Shown here: piece by piece, positions 1-5,195 of the stretch
Layout of the letters: every line of letters begins with the position of its first letter
How positions within the stretch are numbered: position 1 is the first letter of the stretch
NCBI GenBank assembly: GCA_964650685.1
Contig: CAZYUW010000004.1
Span: 1 to 13,530 of the forward strand
DNA from: Nitratifractor sp964650685
GTDB lineage: Bacteria; Campylobacterota; Campylobacteria; Campylobacterales; Sulfurovaceae
Reading direction: 5' to 3'
DNA length: 13,530 bases
Notes under the pieces: generated by a model
What the model was told of the DNA's origin: nothing
Databases searched by the model: none
Seen by the model: only the letters and a program-made list of their open reading frames with translations
Program-made: the position numbers and the translations under genes

Positions 1-375
1 GATTTTGATATAGAAATAGTGGAAATGCACCACAGGCACAAAGTGGACGCGCCCAGTGGTACTGCTTTGACGCTGGCTGAATTCGCCGCAAACGGCAGAG
101 GTCTCGATATCGACAATGTCAGGATAAGCGGCAGAGATGGACAGATCGGTCCCAGAAAAAAAGATGAAATTGGGGTGATGGCTCTTAGGGGAGGAGATAT
201 AGTCGGTCGCCATACTGTCGGCTTTTATAATGATGGAGAGTTTATAGAGCTTTCTCATACGGCAACAAGCAGAGAGACATTTTCCAAAGGCGCATTGCGT
301 GCAGCAAAATGGCTCCATGAACAAAAAGAGGGTTTCTATACGATCAATGACTGTCTGGGTTTGCATGAATCCTGA
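1..375 (+). CDS. dapB: 4-hydroxy-tetrahydrodipicolinate reductase (3' part, cut by window edge)
   Basis: Reduces 4-hydroxy-tetrahydrodipicolinate with NAD(P)H in the cytoplasmic lysine and meso-diaminopimelate pathway. Frame 1 is open from the first base, so the 5' half (the nucleotide-binding Rossmann domain) lies outside. The visible 124 residues begin just before the family signature EMHHRHKVDAPSGTAL. In E. coli numbering the second and last catalytic positions of that motif are His159 and Lys163, and the following S-G-T binds substrate. The tail has the expected pattern GALRAAKWLHEQ...GFYTINDCLGL, so the C-terminus is complete. The gap to purF is 38 bp with no visible terminator, so the two are probably cotranscribed. 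The product feeds meso-DAP into peptidoglycan. Identity is certain; only the start is missing. Confidence 0.97.
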   Translation, partial: DFDIEIVEMHHRHKVDAPSGTALTLAEFAANGRGLDIDNVRISGRDGQIGPRKKDEIGVMALRGGDIVGRHTVGFYNDGEFIELSHTATSRETFSKGALRAAKWLHEQKEGFYTINDCLGLHES

Positions 376-413
376 TACAGGCATAGTCGTCAGAAATTGA
401 CAAAGGAGAACAT

Positions 414-1784
414 ATGTGTGCCGTTGTAGGTGTTTACGGCAGTGAAAACGCTTCCAAAATAGCTTATTATGCGCTTTTTGCCATGCAGCATAGGGGACAG
501 GAATCTTCCGGAATCAGTACTTCGGATGGCGAGCATATCAGACTGATAAAAAAAAGAGGTTTGGTGACGAATGTGTTTGACGAAGAGAGTTTCGAAATAC
601 TCAAAGGAACCTGCGCGATAGGTCACAACAGATACTCCACTGCCGGAAAAGGTTCTGTACTGGACGCGCAACCTGTATTCGCCAGATACAAACTCGGTGA
701 AATTTCAGTCGCTCACAACGGCAATCTGACGAACAAGCACAGCGTCAGGCGCAGACTGATCGATAGGGGGGCGATTTTTCAGAGCGATATGGATACCAAA
801 AACATAGTTCACCTGATCGCCAAAAGCAGAGAGGAGCACCTTCAGCATCGCATTAAAGACATGCTTGGCAGAATAGAAGGAGCATACTGTTTGATCATCC
901 AAAGCAGAAGCAAAATGTTCGTCATTAGAGACAGATATGGAATCCGACCTCTCTGCCTGGGAAGACTAAAAGATGGAGGTTATATAGTCGCGAGTGAAAC
1001 ATGCGCCCTGGATCTGGTGGACGCAAAATTCATAAGAGAGGTTCGCCCCGGGGAGATGCTGGTATTCGAACCTGACAGTGAACCAAAATCTTTTCAGATA
1101 TTTGAACCCGACTACCATCCCTGCGCTTTTGAGTATATATACTTCGCACGCCCTGATTCCATCATCGATGGCAAAAACATATACGAGACAAGAATCAAAA
1201 TGGGGAGAAAGCTCGCCGAAGAACATCCTGTAGATGTCGATCTCGTTCTTCCTGTTCCAGACAGCGGAATAGCAGCGGCAATAGGATTTGCGGAGGGGCT
1301 TGATACTAGATTTGAAATGGGGATAGTGAGGAATCATTACATAGGCAGAACATTTATCGAACCCACTCAACAGATTCGTGACCTTAAAGTCAAATTGAAA
1401 CTATCGCCGATCAAATATCTCATCGAGGGAAAAAGAATCGCCATCATAGATGATTCTCTGGTACGAGGAACCACTTCCAGGCAAATTGTGCGAATACTGA
1501 AAGAAGCGGGCGCCAAAGAGATTCATATGAGGATAGCATCTCCGGAAATCAAATATCCCTGTAGATACGGTATAGATACCCCCACTCAGGAGGAGTTGAT
1601 CTCTACAAAAATGAACCCTGATGAGATCGCGAAATATATCGGAGCGGATTCGCTGGGATTTCTCTCTATTGACGGTCTGGTGCAGGCACTGGGAGAAGAT
1701 AGGAACTATTCATTGGTCAGTTTCGACGGCGACTATTTTGCTGGAGGATGCGCGGAAACGATCGACTGTGGAGGCTATGGTTGA
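414..1784 (+). CDS. purF: Amidophosphoribosyltransferase (glutamine PRPP amidotransferase)
   Basis: Catalyses the committed first step of purine synthesis: PRPP plus glutamine gives phosphoribosylamine. The protein has 456 residues. The N-terminal Ntn glutaminase domain starts Met-Cys (MCAVVGVYG), so Cys2 becomes the nucleophile after Met removal and there is no long propeptide. Glutamine-site motifs are RYSTAG (73-78), HNGN (101-104) and SDMD (124-127). The phosphoribosyltransferase domain carries the PRPP loop IAIIDDSLVRGTTS (342-355). A strong Shine-Dalgarno AAAGGAG at 402-408 supports the ATG at 414. Of the four cluster-binding cysteines known in Bacillus PurF, the equivalents of two are present (C237, C383). 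The final CxxC pair is replaced by S-L-V-S near residue 433, so a [4Fe-4S] cluster is unlikely. The tail has two more cysteines (446, 452) of unknown meaning. The 3' end overlaps the next gene. Confidence 0.98.
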   Translation: MCAVVGVYGSENASKIAYYALFAMQHRGQESSGISTSDGEHIRLIKKRGLVTNVFDEESFEILKGTCAIGHNRYSTAGKGSVLDAQPVFARYKLGEISVAHNGNLTNKHSVRRRLIDRGAIFQSDMDTKNIVHLIAKSREEHLQHRIKDMLGRIEGAYCLIIQSRSKMFVIRDRYGIRPLCLGRLKDGGYIVASETCALDLVDAKFIREVRPGEMLVFEPDSEPKSFQIFEPDYHPCAFEYIYFARPDSIIDGKNIYETRIKMGRKLAEEHPVDVDLVLPVPDSGIAAAIGFAEGLDTRFEMGIVRNHYIGRTFIEPTQQIRDLKVKLKLSPIKYLIEGKRIAIIDDSLVRGTTSRQIVRILKEAGAKEIHMRIASPEIKYPCRYGIDTPTQEELISTKMNPDEIAKYIGADSLGFLSIDGLVQALGEDRNYSLVSFDGDYFAGGCAETIDCGGYG

Positions 1785-2767
1785 ATGGCAAAATAGACAA
1801 GGCCGGTCTATATAAAACAGTACCGACATTTGGCAATTATCTCAAAAACAAATATGGCATCAAAATAGCCAAGATACCTGTCGCGCTTAGTGGCTTTACA
1901 TGTCCCAATATTGACGGCACCGTGGCGAGGGGAGGATGCACTTTTTGTTTAAACGAATCGTTCAGTCCCAACTATCATAAAAATTCCAAAAAGTTTTTTT
2001 TGGGTCTGGATAGCAAAGACAATCCCATACTGAATCTTCAGATTTCGCAACTGCTCGAACAGATAAGAAAAATGAAGAGGATTCTGGGTGCGAAACATGG
2101 TTATAAAAAATTCATCGTCTATTTCCAGGCGTTCACCAACACTTACGCTCCCCTCGATACACTCAAAGTACTGTATGAAACAGCCTTGAATCAGAACGAT
2201 ATTATAGGACTCAGCATAGGAACGAGAAGCGACAGTATCACATACGAAAGCATGAAATATATATCTTCACTGTCCAAAGAACATGAGATCTGGATAGAGT
2301 ATGGTGTCCAGAGTGTCTTTGACAATACACTCAGGACAATAAACAGAGGCCATAGCGTGAACAGTGTTGAGTCGATGATAAAAAAGACCAAAGAACTCGG
2401 AATAAATGTTTGCGCTCATCTTATTTTTGGACTCCCTGGAGAAAACAGGGATATGATGCTACACTCGGCTAAAACAATCTATGGGTGGGGAATAGACTCA
2501 GTAAAGTACCATCCATTATATGTGGTGGAAAAAACCGCTTTGGCAAACGAATATAAAAGTGGAAAATACGCCCCCATTTCATTGGAGTCTTATATCGAAA
2601 TTTTGGCGGAAGCGCTCATGCTGAAACCGGAGCGAATCACAGTGCAGAGAATAAGCGCCGGGATCGACAATGGCACCATACTCGCTCCTGATTGGTGCGG
2701 ATACCCCAAAAACAAAATTATAGAAACAATAAGACGGGAACTTTTCAAAAAGGGCTTGATAATATAG
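1781..2767 (+). CDS. Radical SAM protein, TIGR01212/YhcC-like family
   Basis: A radical S-adenosylmethionine enzyme of the YhcC/TIGR01212 family, which is related to Elp3-type proteins; its substrate is not known to me. The [4Fe-4S] ligands form the family's unusual C-x11-C-x2-C spacing (CPNIDGTVARGGCTFC, Cys 41, 53 and 56 counting from the TTG start) rather than CxxxCxxC. Downstream, the motifs YFQAFTNTYAP, IGTRSD and EYGVQS are the SAM/TIM-barrel strands usual in this family. I chose the TTG at 1781 (328 aa): it overlaps the purF stop as TTGA and has GGAGG at 1770-1774, 6 nt upstream. An in-frame ATG at 1748 would add 11 residues, but its GGAGG abuts the start codon. Translation is probably coupled to purF. 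The 3' end lies 3 bp from the stop codon of the convergent L,D-transpeptidase gene. Confidence 0.9.
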   Translation: MNGKIDKAGLYKTVPTFGNYLKNKYGIKIAKIPVALSGFTCPNIDGTVARGGCTFCLNESFSPNYHKNSKKFFLGLDSKDNPILNLQISQLLEQIRKMKRILGAKHGYKKFIVYFQAFTNTYAPLDTLKVLYETALNQNDIIGLSIGTRSDSITYESMKYISSLSKEHEIWIEYGVQSVFDNTLRTINRGHSVNSVESMIKKTKELGINVCAHLIFGLPGENRDMMLHSAKTIYGWGIDSVKYHPLYVVEKTALANEYKSGKYAPISLESYIEILAEALMLKPERITVQRISAGIDNGTILAPDWCGYPKNKIIETIRRELFKKGLII

Positions 2768-2770
2768 CTG

Positions 2771-3439
2771 CTATCCTCGAATCTTTATCAATGTATTGCG
2801 CATTCCAAACCGCCTGATAAGCTTGTAGAGTATCTTCGCGTTTTTTGGATGCAATCTGACACAACCATGAGATGCAGGCCTCCCCAGATGTCTCAGCGCA
2901 TCCGTTCCATGGATAGCGAATCCGCCTTTGAAAAAAACTGACCACGGCATGGGAGAGTTGTGATATTTTCTGGAGTAGTGCATCCTGTGAAGCGTATATG
3001 GTCTGTAGTTCCCCGTGGGTGTCCAGTAGCCCCTCCTCGCGGTCGAGATCTTCCATTTGTACAGATGAATATCATCCACATACACATACATTCTTTGATG
3101 TGATTTGTCGATCAATACATCTACATACTTTTCGGCCGGATTTTTCAAGCTTTTCACGAGAAGATATTTTCGGCCGTAATCCAGCATGAGATCGTATGCG
3201 GCAGGCGCCGGCACATATTTCAGGGATATATACTTCATTGAGCTCAAAGGCAGATGGACATATTTCACCTCGTACGAATACGAAATAGAAAAACCTTCAT
3301 TGGAATCTGACTGTGAGTTGACGACAATCAAATCATCGTTTTTGCCCGTAGCATTCGTTTCGTTGTTTTTTATCTTTCCTGTCTCTTCCAATGCAGAGAG
3401 GATGATAAAAAAAGACAGAAAAAGAGATATAAACCGCAT
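2771..3439 (-). CDS. L,D-transpeptidase (YkuD domain), exported
   Basis: A 222-residue exported peptidoglycan enzyme. A hydrophobic N-terminal segment (about 3-16) looks like a signal peptide, followed by a polar, Asn/Lys-rich linker to about residue 50. The YkuD catalytic domain fills the C-terminal half, with AIHGTD (His177) and SHGCVRLHPKNA, giving catalytic Cys193 and neighbouring His191. The family forms 3-3 (meso-DAP to meso-DAP) crosslinks, attaches lipoproteins, or trims stem peptides; the sequence does not say which. It is much shorter than the Campylobacter Pgp2 and Helicobacter Csd6 carboxypeptidases, so I do not equate it with them. The ATG at 3437-3439 is preceded by an AAGGGAG-type ribosome site. 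An extended -10 promoter at 3481-3489 suggests independent transcription. It converges on the plus-strand radical SAM gene with 3 bp between stop codons. Confidence 0.92.
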   Translation of the reverse strand: MRFISLFLSFFIILSALEETGKIKNNETNATGKNDDLIVVNSQSDSNEGFSISYSYEVKYVHLPLSSMKYISLKYVPAPAAYDLMLDYGRKYLLVKSLKNPAEKYVDVLIDKSHQRMYVYVDDIHLYKWKISTARRGYWTPTGNYRPYTLHRMHYSRKYHNSPMPWSVFFKGGFAIHGTDALRHLGRPASHGCVRLHPKNAKILYKLIRRFGMRNTLIKIRG

Positions 3440-3470
3440 CTTCTCCCTTTTGCGGTATCGCCAGATTATC

Positions 3471-3623
3471 TTATCCTGCCATTATAACAATTTTCTTGCT
3501 TGAGAGTTTATCCGCTTGCTGTTTAATCTGATGAAGATGAAACGCGTGACGAGATCCGCACGCATACACGCTTTTGCCAGCCTCCCAGGCAGCCATGGAG
3601 GCTGACGCGACGACATCACGCAC
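3471..3623 (-). CDS. Doubtful 50-residue ORF between the small heat-shock and L,D-transpeptidase genes
   Basis: An open frame runs from a GTG at 3621-3623, 7 nt after the heat-shock gene stop, to a TAA at 3471; it is also open further upstream inside that gene. The 50-residue translation has no motif I recognise and no signal peptide. There is no Shine-Dalgarno before the GTG, and its last codons overlap the likely L,D-transpeptidase promoter. The first two thirds coincide with the G+C-rich hairpin island. It may be a chance frame through a structured RNA or a remnant. I list it only so the stretch is accounted for. Confidence 0.12.
   Translation of the reverse strand: MRDVVASASMAAWEAGKSVYACGSRHAFHLHQIKQQADKLSSKKIVIMAG
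3481..3489 (-). promoter_or_regulatory. Extended -10 promoter of the L,D-transpeptidase gene
   Basis: The minus strand reads TGTTATAAT, a perfect TG-n-TATAAT extended -10 element. The expected start of transcription is near 3474, giving a leader of about 35 nt that contains the AAGGGAG ribosome site. No good -35 is present, which fits sigma-70 promoters of this phylum. The same decamer TTGTTATAAT occurs before lpxC. Confidence 0.6.
3544..3621 (-). other. G+C-rich island with hairpins (possible structured RNA)
   Basis: In this A+T-leaning window, 50 of the 80 bases at 3541-3620 are G or C by hand count. The stretch contains a perfect 8-bp inverted repeat (CAGCCTCC at 3578-3585, GGAGGCTG at 3597-3604, 11-nt loop). 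It also contains GCGTG at 3544-3548 pairing with CACGC at 3559-3563, and an alternative long-range pairing of GCGTGA 3544-3549 with TCACGC 3616-3621 that encloses the 8-bp stem. No T-run follows the stem on either strand, so it does not look like an intrinsic terminator. It could be a small RNA, a processing or rho-linked 3' structure of the heat-shock mRNA, or imported DNA. Strand is assumed from the flanking genes. Confidence 0.35.
3578..3604. repeat. 8-bp perfect inverted repeat
   Basis: CAGCCTCC and GGAGGCTG are separated by an 11-base spacer, 27 bp past the stop codon of the small heat-shock gene. The stem has six G-C pairs. The sequence after it on the minus strand is GCAAAAGCG, with no T-tract. 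Confidence 0.7.
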
Positions 3624-3630
3624 TATTTGG

Positions 3631-4245
3631 CTATTTCTTTTTATCTTTTTTCGATGAATTGATGTCATTTTTCTTGATTATTGGAACTGTACTGCCGCTT
3701 TGCTTTTTTTTCTCGATCTTGAGCAAAATTGCGTCATCTTTCTCTTCGGCTTTTACCGTGGCCGGGTCGGCATCGGCAGGTAAAGTGAAGCTCTGTGTTG
3801 AAGAGCTGTTGGTATAACTGATGATTTTTCCATAATTGCCTGTAGTTTTTTCAATCTTTTTGTTTTTACTGATCTCTATGGTGATCATCCCGTTTTCCGT
3901 AGTGATATTGATTTTCGAATTTTTGAGATCATCAACTTTGATTTCCAACTCATAGTGATCTTTTTTGTCCACAAAACCTGAACTCATGATGCCGGACGAA
4001 TGAACAAGTATGGGTGTTCTCGCGATTTGCGAAGATCTGAAATTGTTTTCGAAATTCTGAAAAAGACGATCCATCTGTCTTCTCATTTCATGCATCTGAC
4101 GCATCTGCATTTCGAATATTTTATCAATAGAAGAAAAAGGATCCTGCGATACACCTCCCGCCATATTGCTCAACCCTGTGGAGCCTACAGCCAAAGCCGT
4201 GCAAACGATGGAACCGATTAAAACATTTTTTATAGCTCTTGACAT
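3631..4245 (-). CDS. Small heat-shock protein (Hsp20/alpha-crystallin domain) with signal peptide
   Basis: An ATP-independent holdase chaperone. The 204 residues begin MSRAIKNVLIGSIVCTALAVGS, a basic n-region plus hydrophobic core, so it is probably exported to the periplasm. A methionine-rich amphipathic segment follows (44-62, including MQMRQMHEMRRQM). The alpha-crystallin domain spans about 88-180: FVDKKDHYELEIKVDDL, then NGMITIEIS, then QSFTLPADADPATVKAEEKDDAILLKI split by a Lys/Thr/Ser-rich loop. A C-terminal V-P-I (187-189) is the I-x-I/V type oligomerisation motif, and the tail is Lys-rich. The ATG at 4243-4245 has AAAGGAG about 7 nt upstream. The gene stands alone between rimP (157 bp upstream) and the L,D-transpeptidase gene (191 bp downstream). 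The family is clear; location outside the cytoplasm is inferred from the signal peptide. Confidence 0.88.
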   Translation of the reverse strand: MSRAIKNVLIGSIVCTALAVGSTGLSNMAGGVSQDPFSSIDKIFEMQMRQMHEMRRQMDRLFQNFENNFRSSQIARTPILVHSSGIMSSGFVDKKDHYELEIKVDDLKNSKINITTENGMITIEISKNKKIEKTTGNYGKIISYTNSSSTQSFTLPADADPATVKAEEKDDAILLKIEKKKQSGSTVPIIKKNDINSSKKDKKK

Positions 4246-4286
4246 AACACACTCCTTTATATTTTTTAAAAATTCTATGAGTGTTA
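4246..4286 (-). promoter_or_regulatory. Leader of the small heat-shock gene; possible pairing over the ribosome site
   Basis: Bases 4279-4286 read TAACACTC on the minus strand and can pair with GAGTGTGTTA, which runs from the Shine-Dalgarno into the start codon (6 contiguous pairs either way, 8 with a 2-nt bulge). The loop contains a T-run that could pair with AAAGG. This resembles an RNA thermometer of the 4U kind. It works only if transcription starts upstream of 4286, for example from TAAAAT at 4296-4301. If the TAGAAT at 4272-4277 is the -10 instead, the outer arm is not transcribed. Confidence 0.25.
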
Positions 4287-4297
4287 GTTTAATGGAT

Positions 4298-4374
4298 TTT
4301 AAATATTGGCCGCGGGAATCGTGCGGGTTTCAAGCAGGGTGCTTTGCTGTTGGTTCAGTAGAATTTAAATATTG
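4298..4374. repeat. Two direct copies of an 11-bp A+T motif upstream of the heat-shock gene
   Basis: TTTAAATATTG occurs at 4298-4308 and again at 4364-4374, start to start 66 bp, between rimP and the small heat-shock gene. The first copy overlaps a possible -10 (TAAAAT on the minus strand, 4296-4301). The spacing is close to six helical turns, as expected for a regulator binding two sites on one face, but a chance match in A+T-rich DNA is possible. Confidence 0.35.
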
Positions 4375-4402
4375 ATCACAGACTGTAATATACTTTTAAG
4401 AG

Positions 4403-4840
4403 TCAAGTATCCCATTCGAAAATCGTTTTGGCCGAATCTATATCCGAACTGGAATATTCCTCTATGCCGTATCTGGTTTTCAAAACCACTCTCTCTCTGT
4501 CCGCGTCGAGCAAAATACCCTCTACTTTTGTCTTGTCTCGCAATTTGATCTGAATATTCTCTCCCATGGCCAGTTTGAAGTGCTCAATTTTTTTTAATTT
4601 TCTCTCTATTCCTGGAGAACTTACTTCCAGATTGTAGTGCCCGACAACAGGTGGATATACATCCAGTAAAGGTGAAATGTCTCTGGATATATCGGCACAC
4701 CGATCCAAATCTATGCCGTCCCTGTCCGTTACATATACTCTGAAAATCGTATGACCGTTTTCTTTCAGTGTTTCTATATCGTACAGTTCTGCGCCATGAA
4801 GTTTGACGATTTTAGAAATTTTTTCACTCAACTCATCCAT
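4403..4840 (-). CDS. rimP: Ribosome maturation factor RimP
   Basis: Needed for 30S subunit assembly. The protein has 145 residues from the ATG at 4838-4840, normal for the family. It has an N-terminal alpha/beta domain with the conserved EVSSPGIER (72-80), then a C-terminal SH3-like barrel (IQIKLRDKTKVEGILLDADRERVVLK). The frame is open further upstream inside rbfA, but those residues do not resemble RimP. The chosen start overlaps the rbfA stop by 8 nt (ATGGATGA), so it is probably translated by coupling; only a weak GAGAG precedes it. It is the last gene of the long minus-strand run; no hairpin-plus-T-run terminator is visible in the 157 bp that follow. Confidence 0.95.
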   Translation of the reverse strand: MDELSEKISKIVKLHGAELYDIETLKENGHTIFRVYVTDRDGIDLDRCADISRDISPLLDVYPPVVGHYNLEVSSPGIERKLKKIEHFKLAMGENIQIKLRDKTKVEGILLDADRERVVLKTRYGIEEYSSSDIDSAKTIFEWDT

Positions 4841-5195
4841 TGGAATCTCTCTGTTTGATCTGTTCGAACAGTATCTCCATTCTATTGATGCGCTCCAAAT
4901 CGTCGTCGAACTCAAAAGTAAAATTGGGAGCCCTGTACCATCCTTCGGTCTCCTTTACATACTCCGTTATAAATGGAGAGAGCTTTTTGAGTTTACGAAG
5001 AACCTCGTCTCTCTCCTTCTCGTCAAACTCCTGGGGATCTATAAACACTTTCGCGTCGTATCGTCCTCTGGAACATAACACATCAGTTACATTTATGGAG
5101 TTCATTACGGTATCTTCCAGAGTACCAAGCGCCTCTGGAATCAGTTGCTTCAACAGCGATTCAGTCCGTTTGCGCTTGATATCGGACTGTTTCAT
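4833..5195 (-). CDS. rbfA: Ribosome-binding factor A
   Basis: Binds the 30S subunit late in assembly and aids 16S rRNA 5'-end maturation and cold adaptation. At 120 residues it has the usual length. The KH-like fold is recognisable from the N-terminal KRTESLLKQLIPEAL helix, the NSINVTDVLCSRGRYDAKVFID strand region (residues about 32-53) and the helix KERDEVLRKLKKLSPFI. The start ATG overlaps the infB stop as ATGA (5192-5195), the classic coupled arrangement, and its own stop overlaps rimP by 8 nt. The infB-rbfA-rimP cluster is common across bacteria. Confidence 0.95.
   Translation of the reverse strand: MKQSDIKRKRTESLLKQLIPEALGTLEDTVMNSINVTDVLCSRGRYDAKVFIDPQEFDEKERDEVLRKLKKLSPFITEYVKETEGWYRAPNFTFEFDDDLERINRMEILFEQIKQRDSNG

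Noticed and set aside
966..1370. 134-codon open frame antisense to purF
   Set aside because: Fully inside a clear purF and without ribosome site or motif.
2764..2774. ATAGC/GCTAT palindrome at the convergent stops as a bidirectional terminator
   Set aside because: The single-base spacer cannot form a stable hairpin as drawn, the stem is A+T-rich and there are no suitable T-runs.
3529..3570. Hammerhead ribozyme-like core (CTGATGA followed by GAAAC)
   Set aside because: Only four bases separate the two core parts, the third stem has a mismatch next to the cleavage position, and no first stem can form.
4246..4286. CIRCE (HrcA) operator before the small heat-shock gene
   Set aside because: ACACTC/GAGTGT arms resemble the CIRCE core, but the spacer is 24 bp rather than 9 and the arms are only 6 bp.
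4287..4402. Intrinsic terminator or small stable RNA after rimP
   Set aside because: Only a 5-bp stem (AAGCA/TGCTT around 4332-4344) is visible, with no T-run, and no SRP RNA core sequence.
4403..4915. Longer rimP start (170 aa)
   Set aside because: The extra 25 residues overlap rbfA deeply and do not resemble RimP; the ATG at 4840 gives the family length and a coupled overlap.
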